Shown one piece after another: positions 55,199-63,471 of a stretch of DNA of 64,000 bases. How positions within the stretch are numbered: position 1 is the first letter of the stretch; the number at the start of each line of letters is the position of its first letter. Source of the DNA: Clostridia bacterium (GTDB taxonomy: Bacteria > Bacillota > Limnochordia > DTU080 > RSA5). The notes under the pieces were generated by a model. The model was not told where the DNA came from. It saw only the letters and a program-made list of their open reading frames with translations, and ran no database searches. The position numbers and the translations under genes are program-made. Location: contig PKEX01000014.1 in NCBI GenBank assembly GCA_002919235.1, positions 1 to 64,000 of the forward strand. Reading direction: 5' to 3'.

Positions 55199-56152
55199 AT
55201 GAAGACTCGATACCTCGTCGCCGTGCTCATCGCTCTGAGCTTCTATTCCCTTTTCGTCGGGGTGATCCAGCTCACGCCGGCGGACCTCTTCGGCCTGACG
55301 AGCCGCAAGGCCCAGGTGCTGGCGGTCAGCCGCATTCCCCGCCTCGTCAGCATCTTGCTCTCCGGCATGAGCATGAGCCTCTGCGGCCTCATCATGCAGC
55401 AGCTCACCCAGAACAAGTTCGTCTCGCCCACCACCGCGGGGACGCTGGACTCGGCGCGCCTTGGCATCCTGATTTCCCTCTTGCTGTTCACGTCGGCGGC
55501 GCCCATCGTCAAGATGGCCACCGCCTTTCTTTTCGCCCTCCTGGGCACCTACACGTTCACCAAAATCCTGGACCGGGTGAAGTTCAAGGACGCCGTCTTC
55601 ATCCCGCTGGTGGGGCTCATGTTCGGCGGTATCGTCAACTCCGTCTCCACATTCATCGCCTACCGGTTCGACCTGATCCAAAACATCTCGGCGTGGCTCA
55701 TGGGCGACTTCTCCCTGATCCTGCAGGGGCGGTACGAGCTGCTCTACGCCGTCGTGCCCACGCTGGTGCTGGCCTACGTGTACGCGAACCGCTTCACCAT
55801 CGCGGGGATGGGCGAGGAGATCGCCACCACGCTGGGCCTCAACTACCGCCAGGTGGTCAACGTGGGCCTCGGGATCGTGGCCCTCTGCACGGCGGCGGTG
55901 GTGCTCACCGTGGGCACCCTGCCCTTCCTGGGCCTCATCGTGCCCAACCTCATCTCCATCTACCGCGGCGACCACCTGCAGCGGAACCTGACGGCCACGG
56001 CCCTCCTGGGCGCCGTCATTGTCCTGGCCTGCGACATCCTGGGGCGGATCATCATCTACCCATACGAGATCCCCATCAACGTCACCCTCGGGGTGCTGGG
56101 AAGCGGCGTTTTCATCTATTTAATTGCGAGGCAGTACGCGTATGGCCACTGA
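55199..56152 (+). CDS. yclN: Siderophore ABC transporter permease, YclN/FatD type
   Basis: A 317-residue permease of the BtuC/FecCD family with about nine helices. It closely resembles Bacillus YclN, the petrobactin-family permease, with SMSLCGLIMQQLTQNKFVSP, TSAAPIVKMATAFLFALLG and PFLGLIVPNL. ATG 55199 has no strong ribosome site nearby. It overlaps the next permease by 11 bases. The cargo is probably a catecholate siderophore; this is inference from the family. Confidence 0.9.
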   Translation: MKTRYLVAVLIALSFYSLFVGVIQLTPADLFGLTSRKAQVLAVSRIPRLVSILLSGMSMSLCGLIMQQLTQNKFVSPTTAGTLDSARLGILISLLLFTSAAPIVKMATAFLFALLGTYTFTKILDRVKFKDAVFIPLVGLMFGGIVNSVSTFIAYRFDLIQNISAWLMGDFSLILQGRYELLYAVVPTLVLAYVYANRFTIAGMGEEIATTLGLNYRQVVNVGLGIVALCTAAVVLTVGTLPFLGLIVPNLISIYRGDHLQRNLTATALLGAVIVLACDILGRIIIYPYEIPINVTLGVLGSGVFIYLIARQYAYGH

Positions 56153-57131
56153 GACGGCACGCCCTGCAGCGAGGCTCGCCTTGAGCGACCGGAAAAAGCT
56201 CACCGTTCTCGGGCTGGCGACCCTGGCGTTGATCGCCCTGTTCATGGTGATCCAGGGGAGCGGCATGTGGTCGTACGTCCTCCCCCGGCGGGGCGCCAAG
56301 ATCCTGGCCATCGTCCTGGCCGGCGGCTCCATCGCCGCCGCGACCGTCATCTTTCAGACCATCACGCAGAACCGGATCCTGACGCCCAGCATCATCGGGA
56401 TCGACTCCCTCTACATGCTGGTGCAGACGGCCATCGTCTTCTTCTTGGGCGCGGCGCATCCCGCAGTGCAAAACCCCGGCCTCAACTTCCTCCTCGCGGC
56501 CGGGGCGATGATCCTCTTCTCCGTCGCCGCGCACCGGATCTTCTTCGGCGTCGCCCGGGCCAACATCTACGTCCTGCTGCTCCTGGGGATCGTCTGCGGC
56601 ACCTTTTTCCAGAGCATTGCGTCGTTCTTGTCCGTCCTCATCGACCCCAACGAGTTTCTCGTGGTGCAAAGCCGCATGTTCGCCAGCTTCAACCGGGTGA
56701 AGACGGAGCTCCTCGCCGTCTCCTGGGCCGCGGCGGGGCTGGTGGCCCTCTACCTCGCCCGCTACGTGAAGTACCTGGACGTGCTGGCCCTGGGGCGCGA
56801 GCATGCCATCAACCTGGGCATCGAGTTCCACAAAGTCGTCCGCGATCTCCTGATCGCCGTCTTCGTCTTGATCTCCATCTCGACGGCGCTGGTGGGTCCC
56901 ATCACGTTCTTGGGGCTCATCGTGGCCAACGTGGCTTACCAGCTGCTGGACACGTACCGGCGCCTGCCCATCATCGGCGCGTCGATCCTGGTGAGCTTCG
57001 TCGCCCTGGTGGGCGGCCAACTCCTGGTCGAACGGGTCTTTGTCTTTTCGACCACGCTCAGCGTGATCATCAACTTCGCCGGAGGCGTCTACTTCCTCTA
57101 CCTTCTGCTAAAGGAGCGTGCCACATGGTAG
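56142..57131 (+). CDS. yclO: Siderophore ABC transporter permease, YclO/FatC type
   Basis: A 329-residue second permease of the same family, with AGGSIAAATVIFQTITQNRI, SIIGIDSLYMLVQT and VGPITFLGLIVANVAYQLL. In this group the two permeases form a heterodimer. ATG 56142 begins inside the end of the first permease gene, and its stop overlaps the ATPase start, so the operon is tightly coupled. Confidence 0.9.
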   Translation: MATETARPAARLALSDRKKLTVLGLATLALIALFMVIQGSGMWSYVLPRRGAKILAIVLAGGSIAAATVIFQTITQNRILTPSIIGIDSLYMLVQTAIVFFLGAAHPAVQNPGLNFLLAAGAMILFSVAAHRIFFGVARANIYVLLLLGIVCGTFFQSIASFLSVLIDPNEFLVVQSRMFASFNRVKTELLAVSWAAAGLVALYLARYVKYLDVLALGREHAINLGIEFHKVVRDLLIAVFVLISISTALVGPITFLGLIVANVAYQLLDTYRRLPIIGASILVSFVALVGGQLLVERVFVFSTTLSVIINFAGGVYFLYLLLKERATW

Positions 57132-57883
57132 AAGTGCGTCAAGTGACCAAGCGGTACGGCGCCAAGACCGTGCTGGACAACGTCTCGCTCACCATCGAGA
57201 AAGGGGCTCTCACCTCCCTCATCGGCCCCAACGGTGCAGGCAAGAGCACGCTGCTCTCCATCATCGGCCGGCTCATCCCGGCCGACGGAGGCGAGATCTA
57301 CATCGACGGCAAGCCCCTGCCCGCCTACGGCAGCAACGAACTCGCGCGCAAGCTGTCCTTCTTGAGGCAGTCGAATCACGTCAACCTCCGGCTCACCGTG
57401 CGGGAGTTGGTCTCCTTTGGCCGCTTCCCCTACTCCCAGGGGCGCCTCACCGCGGCCGACTGGGAGGTGGTGGACCGGGCCATTGAGAGCATGGAACTGG
57501 GCGAGCTGCAGCACAAGTACCTGGACCAGCTCAGCGGGGGCCAGCGCCAGCGGGCCTTCATCGCCATGGTGGTGGCCCAGGACACCGACTACATCATGCT
57601 GGACGAGCCGCTGAACAACCTGGACATGAAGCACTCGGTCCAGATCATGAAACTCCTGCGCCGCCTGGTGGAGGAGTCGGGAAAGGGCGTCGTCGTGGTG
57701 ATGCACGACATCAACTTCGCCTCCCACTACTCCGACCACGTCGTGGCGTTCAGGGAGGGATGCATCCTGTACGACGGCAAGACCGACGACATCATCGAGC
57801 CGTCGGTCCTGCAGGAAGTGTTCGGCATGGAAATTCAGATCGGCCGGGTCTGCGACCGGCGGGTCTGCGTCTACTTCACGTAA
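57125..57883 (+). CDS. yclP: Siderophore ABC transporter ATP-binding protein, YclP type
   Basis: A 252-residue ATPase. Walker A GPNGAGKST lies near 36, the signature LSGGQRQRAFIA near 139 and Walker B YIMLDEPLNNLD near 158, followed by the switch histidine in VVMHDINF. ATG 57125 overlaps the permease stop by four or more bases. The long upstream in-frame extension lies inside yclO and is discarded. It is followed by the binding-protein gene after about 106 bases. Confidence 0.95.
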   Translation: MVEVRQVTKRYGAKTVLDNVSLTIEKGALTSLIGPNGAGKSTLLSIIGRLIPADGGEIYIDGKPLPAYGSNELARKLSFLRQSNHVNLRLTVRELVSFGRFPYSQGRLTAADWEVVDRAIESMELGELQHKYLDQLSGGQRQRAFIAMVVAQDTDYIMLDEPLNNLDMKHSVQIMKLLRRLVEESGKGVVVVMHDINFASHYSDHVVAFREGCILYDGKTDDIIEPSVLQEVFGMEIQIGRVCDRRVCVYFT

Positions 57884-57989
57884 AGCCCTGGCACGGAAGG
57901 TGCCGGCGGGCTGCTCCCCGGCAGGCCCGCCGTGTGAACGTGTCCACGGCTTTCAAGACACCGGCTGCGGAAAGGAGAAATCGCCTAAA

Positions 57990-58928
57990 GTGATCCGTAC
58001 GCGCGACACCGGTTCAACCCGTTCCCTTATCCTGGCGCTGGGCCTTGCCCTCTCCCTGGTCCTGGGCGCCGCGGCGGCGGCTTCGGCCGCCTTCCCCATG
58101 GAGATCCCGCACCCGCTGGGAACCACCACGCTCGCCAAGAAGCCCGAGCGGGTGGTGGTCTTCGACTTCGGCGCGCTGGACACCCTGGACAAGCTGGGGG
58201 TCGACGTGATCGCCCTGCCCAAGACCCTGATCCCGGGGTATCTCCAGAAGTACCACGACCCGAAGTACGTCAACGTCGGCTCGCTCCAGGAGCCGGACTT
58301 TGAGCGGATCTACGCCCTCCGGCCCGACCTGATCCTCATCTCCGGGCGCCAGTCGGAGCTGTACGAGGAGTTCGCGGCCATCGCCCCCACTCTCTTCGTG
58401 GGCGTCGACGCCGCCCGGTACATGGAGTCCTTTGAGGAGAACGCCCGGCTGCTGGGCCGCATCTTCGAAAAGGAGGCCGAGGTCGAGGCGGAGCTGGCCA
58501 AGATCCGGCAGGCGGTCTCGGAGATCCGGGCCAAAGCGGCGGGCTCGCGCCTTCGGGCCCTGGTGATCCTGGCCAACGAAGGCAGGGCCAGCGCCTACGG
58601 CCCCGGCTCCCGCTTCGGCCTGATCCACGACGAGCTGGGCTTTTTGCCGGCGGACGAAAAGATCGTCTCATCCACCCACGGCCAGAGCATCTCGTTTGAG
58701 TACATCCTGGAGAAGGATCCCGACATCCTCTTCGTCATTGACCGCACCGCGGCCATCGGCGGGGAGTCGTCGGCCAAGGCGGTGGTGGAGAACCGGCTGG
58801 TCCGGCTCACCAAGGCGTACGAGAACGGCAAGATCGTCTACCTCGAGCCGGACGTCTGGTACCTCTCCGGCGGCGGCCTCGTCTCGGTGGCCCGCATGGT
58901 CCAGCAGGTGGCCCAGGCGCTGGACTGA
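57990..58928 (+). CDS. yclQ: Siderophore-binding protein, YclQ type, without lipobox
   Basis: A 312-residue periplasmic-binding fold protein (class III, single helix backbone). A cleavable signal peptide occupies about residues 11-34. The bacterial counterpart YclQ is a lipoprotein, but here the segment around [18 protein letters not shown] contains no cysteine. AAAGGAG precedes GTG 57990. Absence of a lipid anchor would require another way of retaining it, such as an outer membrane. It completes an importer with yclNOP. Confidence 0.88.
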   Translation: MIRTRDTGSTRSLILALGLALSLVLGAAAAASAAFPMEIPHPLGTTTLAKKPERVVVFDFGALDTLDKLGVDVIALPKTLIPGYLQKYHDPKYVNVGSLQEPDFERIYALRPDLILISGRQSELYEEFAAIAPTLFVGVDAARYMESFEENARLLGRIFEKEAEVEAELAKIRQAVSEIRAKAAGSRLRALVILANEGRASAYGPGSRFGLIHDELGFLPADEKIVSSTHGQSISFEYILEKDPDILFVIDRTAAIGGESSAKAVVENRLVRLTKAYENGKIVYLEPDVWYLSGGGLVSVARMVQQVAQALD

Positions 58929-58936
58929 GCCGGGCC

Positions 58937-58957
58937 GGCGCCGCGCGCGGCGGCGCC
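58937..58957 (+). terminator. Short GC hairpin after the siderophore operon
   Basis: GGCGCCG (58937-58943) and CGGCGCC (58951-58957) pair around seven bases, nine bases past the stop. The tail TTGCC is only weakly T-rich. Confidence 0.35.
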
Positions 58958-59084
58958 TTGCCGCACGGGCTCTGGGCTCCGCGGGGCCTGCCGCCGCGGG
59001 GCCCAAGCCCGCGCCGCCGTTTCTCAAGGGCGCGCCACCGCCCGAGCCGGGCGCCGTGCGTCGACCCCCGCTCGGGCCAACGCT

Positions 59085-59330
59085 TCAGCGCACCTTCTCC
59101 CCGTCGAGGCGGGTCAGCTTGTCCAGCCGGACCTCCAGGCCCCCTTCGAGCCTGAGGTACTCCGCCCGGTCTCTGGCAAAGACGTCGACGATCCGGCCCC
59201 GGACCGTCCTCTCCTCGTTCGCCTCGTCCAGGTAGGAGAGCTCTACCGGCCGCCGGAGCGTGGCCCTGGCCAGCAGCTCGTCGTGGAGCGCACAGTCGAT
59301 GGGCTGGTACCCGTCGGCCTCCTTGACCAC
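59085..59330 (-). CDS. rof: Rho-binding antiterminator, Rof/YaeO family
   Basis: An 81-residue protein with an Sm-like fold. It begins with the Rof hallmark YQPIDCALHDELLARATL and continues with VELSYLDE and EYLRLEGGLEVRLDKLTRL. Rof proteins bind Rho and reduce its termination activity. The family is best known in gammaproteobacteria, so occurrence here is notable. GTG 59330 follows GGGAGGGATCG. It is convergent with the siderophore operon. Confidence 0.85.
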   Translation of the reverse strand: MVKEADGYQPIDCALHDELLARATLRRPVELSYLDEANEERTVRGRIVDVFARDRAEYLRLEGGLEVRLDKLTRLDGEKVR

Positions 59331-59541
59331 CTTCGATCCCTCCCGGAAGAGAGTCCGCTCCGCTCCCTCTCAGGTTCCCGGTTCCCGTCTACCTCCTGAT
59401 GACAGGCGCCACGGCTAGGGTTTCCTCCGGGCGTAGCCGGCCATCCCGTCCGGGCCCCCGTGCGCCCCGCCGGCGCGGGAAATGGGTCACCGCGGCCCGG
59501 CTCGCACCGGAGCCCCCAGGGCAAACTACCAAGGCGAGGTG

Positions 59542-59811
59542 ATGCCCGTGTCCGTGGAACGCTGGCGGAGCCGGATCGCCCGGTTCGTGCGCGAGCAGGT
59601 GGAAACCAACGCCGCTGCTTCTCTGGATGCGATTCAAGCCCAGCTCACCCAGGCCCTCAACCTGGACCGGTCGGCCGAGACCCAAGGCCAGCTGCGCGCG
59701 CTCATCCGGGAGCTTTACGCCGAATACCAGCGGGCCAACGAGTTTGACTACGACGACGTCGTCGAGCAGAGCTTTCCGGCCAGCGATCCGCCGCCGCCGC
59801 CCGCCCCGTGA
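59542..59811 (+). CDS. Small protein with a C-terminal SFPASDPP motif
   Basis: An 89-residue protein with a helical N-terminus (RWRSRIARFVREQVE) and an acidic segment YDDVVEQSFPASDPPPPP at the end. The (E)xSFPASDPP tail recurs in many small, otherwise unrelated bacterial proteins of unknown function. AAGGCGAGG precedes ATG 59542. It is convergent with the VOC gene. No function is assigned. Confidence 0.8.
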   Translation: MPVSVERWRSRIARFVREQVETNAAASLDAIQAQLTQALNLDRSAETQGQLRALIRELYAEYQRANEFDYDDVVEQSFPASDPPPPPAP

Positions 59812-59823
59812 GCCGCCGTCTCC

Positions 59824-60702
59824 TCACGCGGCCGTGAGCAGCAGGCCGATGCCCGACGGGTCGGAGACGTAGATCCCCTCCTCGGAAGGCGCCCGGGCGA
59901 TGCCTGCCTCCTCCAGCCGCTGCGCCACGCGGTCCAGCTCGGCCGGGTCCGGAAGGACCACGGTGAAGTAGCGGAGCCCAGTCGCGTTTTCGGGCGGTAA
60001 AGGCGCGCCCACGCCGTGCCAGATGTTGGTGCCTACGTGGTGGTGGTACCCTCCCGCGCTGAAGAAATAGGCGCCGAACGACCGGCTCCGGAGGGTGACG
60101 CCCAGGCCCAGCACCCCGTGGTAAAACCGTTCCGCCTCGTCCAGATCCCGCACGTGCAGGTGGACGTGGCCCACCACGGTTTCGGGCGACAGCCCGTCCC
60201 ACGGGGCCGAATCGGCCTGGATCTCCGCCAGGAGCTCTCCGAGATCGATCCCCGTCCGGGGGGCCTCTTCGATCAGGTACAGCCCGTCCCGCATGGGCCA
60301 CACTTCCCTGGGGAAGTCCCACGCGAGCTCGATGCCGTTCCCTTCGGGGTCGGGCAGGTACATGGCGAGGTGCGTCCCGTGGTTGGAGTGCCCGTGAACG
60401 GGCACCTGGAGCTCGATGATGCGGCGCACCAGGTGCGCGAGCTCCCGGCGGGTCGGCACCAGGAATGCGGTGTGGTAAAGACCGGTGGTCCGGCGCGCCC
60501 TCACGGCGCCGGGCACCTCCGTCAGGCGCAGGAGCTCCCGTTCCCCTGCGCCCAGCGCCGCCGTGTCCCCCTCCCGCCACAGCAGGCGAAAGCCCAAGAC
60601 GTCCCGGTAGAACTGGACCATGCGCTCCAGATCGGCGACGGTGTAGTGCACCCGGCCGAGGCGGGTCCCCGGGTGGATCTCAAAGCCCGCTTCGCTCAAC
60701 AC
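59824..60702 (-). CDS. VOC-family dioxygenase (glyoxalase/catechol 2,3-dioxygenase-like, CatE type)
   Basis: A 292-residue protein with two vicinal-oxygen-chelate modules. The N-terminal module starts with GRVHYTVADLERMVQFYRD (about 16-34), and the C-terminal one is VVGHVHLHVRDLDEAERFYH (about 173-192). Metal ligands expected are the histidines in those segments, HHVGTNIWHG and a glutamate in NGIELAWD. Paired VOC modules of this size are found in catechol 2,3-dioxygenase CatE/YfiE. The preferred substrate is uncertain. ATG 60702 is used. Confidence 0.87.
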   Translation of the reverse strand: MLSEAGFEIHPGTRLGRVHYTVADLERMVQFYRDVLGFRLLWREGDTAALGAGERELLRLTEVPGAVRARRTTGLYHTAFLVPTRRELAHLVRRIIELQVPVHGHSNHGTHLAMYLPDPEGNGIELAWDFPREVWPMRDGLYLIEEAPRTGIDLGELLAEIQADSAPWDGLSPETVVGHVHLHVRDLDEAERFYHGVLGLGVTLRSRSFGAYFFSAGGYHHHVGTNIWHGVGAPLPPENATGLRYFTVVLPDPAELDRVAQRLEEAGIARAPSEEGIYVSDPSGIGLLLTAA

Positions 60703-60782
60703 GAGCCACCACCTCTCCCCTGCCTTCTACTTCGACGAGGGGCCGGCGGATGCCTCGCGAGGCGCCGGCCGTGCCCCTTTTC

Positions 60783-61637
60783 TCACGGCCCGACGGACAG
60801 GAGCAGGATCCGGGAAAGGGGCAGTGCTGGATGGGAGACTGCCTGCTCCGGGCCGTGAAGCCGCACCACCGGCGGCGGCCCCGGCGCGGCGCCGGCCGCC
60901 GTCCCGCCGCAGCAGGCGCCCGTTCCTGCGCCTACCGCCACGGTGACGACATAACCACCTTCAAGCATCTCCGTCACCAGCGCGAACGCGCGGGTCGCGT
61001 CCCCTTCTCCCACTGTGCCGGTCCCGATACCGCCCTCACCGAACGGCGCCTCCGAGCGGGAAAGGCCGCGGGCAAGGCTGGTCCCTACCGCCTTCACCAG
61101 CGCTTCCTTCCTGGTCCACCACCGGTAGAAAGCCCGGGGCCGCTCCCCGGGACCGACGCCGGCGTACTCCCGCCGCTCCCGGGAGGTCGCGTACCTTTCC
61201 ACCAGGTGGTCGAAAGGCCGGCGGCGCAGGAGCCACTCCAGGTCGACGCCGATTTCCAGGGGCGCCTCGCGGCCTTCCGCCGGAGCCAGTGCGATCGCGA
61301 CCCGCTCGTGGGCGTGCGCCAGGCTGAACGCCAGGCCCCTCTCGCCCTCATCGCGCCCGCCGCCCGCGAGCGCCGGTTTTCCCGCAGGGCCGTAGGCAAA
61401 GCGGAGCGTCTCGGGGGCTGCCGCCAACCGTTCGGCCAGGAGCAGCCGGAGCAGTCCCCTGCCCGCCACAAAGCGCATACGGGCGCGGCCGCTCCCCATG
61501 CGCTCGGCGCGTTCCGCCTCGTCTTTCGAGAGGACGCCGCTCAGCCGCTGGAGATCCCGCTGGGCCAGCGGGATCCGGGCGAGCCACACTTCCACGGTGG
61601 ACGGCGCGTGAAACCAGCCTGGTTCCTCGTTCCGCAC
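60783..61637 (-). CDS. 4'-Phosphopantetheinyl transferase, Sfp type
   Basis: A 284-residue Sfp-superfamily transferase that attaches phosphopantetheine to carrier proteins. The metal-binding motif IGVDLEWL is near 133, and WTRKEALVKAVG with the catalytic glutamate and lysine is near 176. FVAGRGLLRLLL near 57 is also characteristic. The long C-terminal glycine/alanine-rich tail (about 230-284) is not part of the known fold. No polyketide or peptide synthetase is in this window, so the partner could be elsewhere, or the enzyme could serve fatty-acid ACP. Confidence 0.87.
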   Translation of the reverse strand: MRNEEPGWFHAPSTVEVWLARIPLAQRDLQRLSGVLSKDEAERAERMGSGRARMRFVAGRGLLRLLLAERLAAAPETLRFAYGPAGKPALAGGGRDEGERGLAFSLAHAHERVAIALAPAEGREAPLEIGVDLEWLLRRRPFDHLVERYATSRERREYAGVGPGERPRAFYRWWTRKEALVKAVGTSLARGLSRSEAPFGEGGIGTGTVGEGDATRAFALVTEMLEGGYVVTVAVGAGTGACCGGTAAGAAPGPPPVVRLHGPEQAVSHPALPLSRILLLSVGP

Positions 61638-61864
61638 ACCTCATACCCCCGCAGGCGGCGACAGTGCCGCGAATCGTAGTCTCCCACCGGCGCCCCGGCA
61701 TGTCCACCCGGCCCAGAAGGTTTTTCCATCGAAGGGGTTCCGCCCAGACCGCCACGAACCCTATTCACTGATGACTCAATTCCGCGGCCGGTGCTGAGAT
61801 TTCGCAGAAGGAAAACATATCAAGATTGGCATATTGTAGTACTGCGCCTGGTAGACGCGGGCGA

Positions 61865-61899
61865 GACCAGGCCCTTTCGGGGGGGCCGGTCCCCTTTTT
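61865..61899 (+). terminator. Candidate hairpin with T tract in the leader of the sugar ABC operon
   Basis: GACC-A-GGCCC (61865-61874) pairs with GGGCC-GGTC (61883-61891), with one bulged base, followed by CCCTTTTTCC. It might be a leader attenuator or an unrelated terminator. Confidence 0.4.
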
Positions 61900-61980
61900 C
61901 CGGGGAGATCCGGTGCGCCGGGCGGCCGCCCCGCGCGGTGCCAGGCTGGAGGGGAGGGATGCGGGGACCTCACTGCGCGC

Positions 61981-61994
61981 TCGAAACGCTTCAT
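61981..61994. promoter_or_regulatory. LacI-family-like operator core
   Basis: AAACGCTT at 61984-61991 fits the AANCGNTT core common to LacI/CcpA-family operators, within an imperfect dyad TCGAAAC/GCTTCAT. It is 75 bases before the solute-binding protein gene of a sugar transporter. One short-core match in a region this size could be chance. Confidence 0.3.
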
Positions 61995-62068
61995 ACCGCA
62001 CGAGCATCTCAAGATCCCACACGCCATCTCAACCGAAAACGAATGGGAAATGATTGGGGGGTTAACCT

Positions 62069-63376
62069 GTGCATCGGCCCACTGGTGTCTTGACCGTTTT
62101 GCTTTTGTTGCTGGTGGCGTCGACGACGGCCCTGGCCTACGTCTCGGACCGTATGGACTTCGGCGAGATCGACTTCGGCGGGGCCACGGTCACGTTCGTC
62201 CTGCACCACGACCACCTGGCCGACTTCCGGGAAGGCGGCTCCCGTGCCGGCCGGCTTGAGGAAGCCAAGAGGCTGTTCAACATCGGCGACATCCGGATCG
62301 AGCAGGCTGACTGGGGTGTCGTGGGCGAGGTCGCCCTGAACCGGTACCTCTCGGGCGACTCCCGCTGGGACGTGTGGCGCCTGCCTCACTACGCCTTCTT
62401 TATGCTGGCGCCGCGCGGCGCGTTCTTCCCCGTGGACACCATCCTGCCGCCGGAGTACTTTGAGCAGCTCCCCCGGATCACGCAGGTGAAGAACGAGCGC
62501 CTGCGCTTCGACGGGCATCTGCTGCACTTCTCGGCCGGCGTTCCCGACGACTACGGCCACGCTCCCTTCACCGTGGTGAACCTGGATATGTGGGAGCGGG
62601 AGAACCTGGGCGACCCCATCGCGCTGTACCAGGCCGGCCAGTGGACCTGGGAGACGGTGGAGCGCGCGGCCCAGAGGGCGACCCGTGACACCGACGGCGA
62701 CGGCGTCATCGATCAGTGGGGCTTCGCCTTCCTTGATCCGGCCACGATGATCTTCGCCAACGGTGGCGCGATCACGCGGCTCACCGAGGACAACAAGGTC
62801 GTCTTCTCCATGGGCGAGCCCGCGGCCCTCAACGCGCTGCGCATTCTCAACGACTGGCAGAACGTCCAGGGCATCTCCTACGGCGACTACCAGATGAGGG
62901 AGTTCATCTCCGGCCAGACGGCCATGGCCATCATGCCCATGTGGCAGATCAACCCGCAGGACTATGACTTCCGTCATGCGATCCTGCCTCTGCCCAAGGG
63001 CCCCGACGCCGACAGGATCATCTACGCCCCGGGCGTAGCCGACGCCATCTTCATCCCGGCGAACTCCGCCTATCCGCTGGGAAAGGTTGCTCTGGACAAC
63101 TTCCTCTTCCCGCTGGAGGAGTACTACGAGACGCTTGAGGAGTGGATCGTCAACCGCGCGTACGACCGCTTCTCCTACGAGATTATGTGGGAGGTCCTCG
63201 AGAACGTCGACGGCGACGCGGCCTACTACCATGACTTCCTCGGCGCTTGGTGGCAAGGCGAGACGCCCTTCGGCGCCATCGTCAGCGGCGTCATGGGCGG
63301 CGGCTCTCCGGCCTCCGTGGTCGGCGAGGTCACCCCGCGTGCCCAGTCGATGATCGACGAGTACCTCAAGCAGTGA
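62069..63376 (+). CDS. Extracellular solute-binding protein family 1 (sugar ABC transporter)
   Basis: A 435-residue secreted binding protein of the MalE/UgpB-like class. A signal peptide (about 5-23, TVLLLLLVASTTALA) has no lipobox cysteine. Characteristic segments include TWETVERAAQRATRD, a calcium-loop-like DTDGDGVIDQWG and GQTAMAIMPMWQ. GTG 62069 is seven bases from GGGGGG. It is followed by a perfect hairpin and an NHL-repeat gene, so the rest of the operon, presumably permeases, is beyond the window. Oligosaccharide is the likely cargo, fitting the xylanases nearby. Confidence 0.88.
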   Translation: MHRPTGVLTVLLLLLVASTTALAYVSDRMDFGEIDFGGATVTFVLHHDHLADFREGGSRAGRLEEAKRLFNIGDIRIEQADWGVVGEVALNRYLSGDSRWDVWRLPHYAFFMLAPRGAFFPVDTILPPEYFEQLPRITQVKNERLRFDGHLLHFSAGVPDDYGHAPFTVVNLDMWERENLGDPIALYQAGQWTWETVERAAQRATRDTDGDGVIDQWGFAFLDPATMIFANGGAITRLTEDNKVVFSMGEPAALNALRILNDWQNVQGISYGDYQMREFISGQTAMAIMPMWQINPQDYDFRHAILPLPKGPDADRIIYAPGVADAIFIPANSAYPLGKVALDNFLFPLEEYYETLEEWIVNRAYDRFSYEIMWEVLENVDGDAAYYHDFLGAWWQGETPFGAIVSGVMGGGSPASVVGEVTPRAQSMIDEYLKQ

Positions 63377-63421
63377 TGGCGCCTGAGCGTGCCTTTGAGC
63401 GATCGATACACTCCAGCAAGC

Positions 63422-63449
63422 GGCGAGGCCGGCCTTTGCCGGCCTCGCC
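63422..63449 (+). repeat. Perfect 12-bp hairpin between binding-protein and NHL genes
   Basis: GGCGAGGCCGGC (63422-63433) pairs with GCCGGCCTCGCC (63438-63449) around CTTT. No T tract follows. It may stabilise the upstream mRNA or weaken read-through, giving more binding protein than downstream products. Confidence 0.6.
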
Positions 63450-63471
63450 CGCCCGATGGGATGCGTGAGCC

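Larger units (their letters stand above)
61638..62068. other. Intergenic region (about 430 bases) between PPTase and the sugar ABC operon
   Basis: No convincing coding frame on either strand. It holds a GC-rich hairpin with a T-rich tail (61865-61899) and a LacI-family-like dyad (61981-61994), listed separately. I did not find a clear promoter pair. The divergent layout suggests two promoters lie here. Confidence 0.6.
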
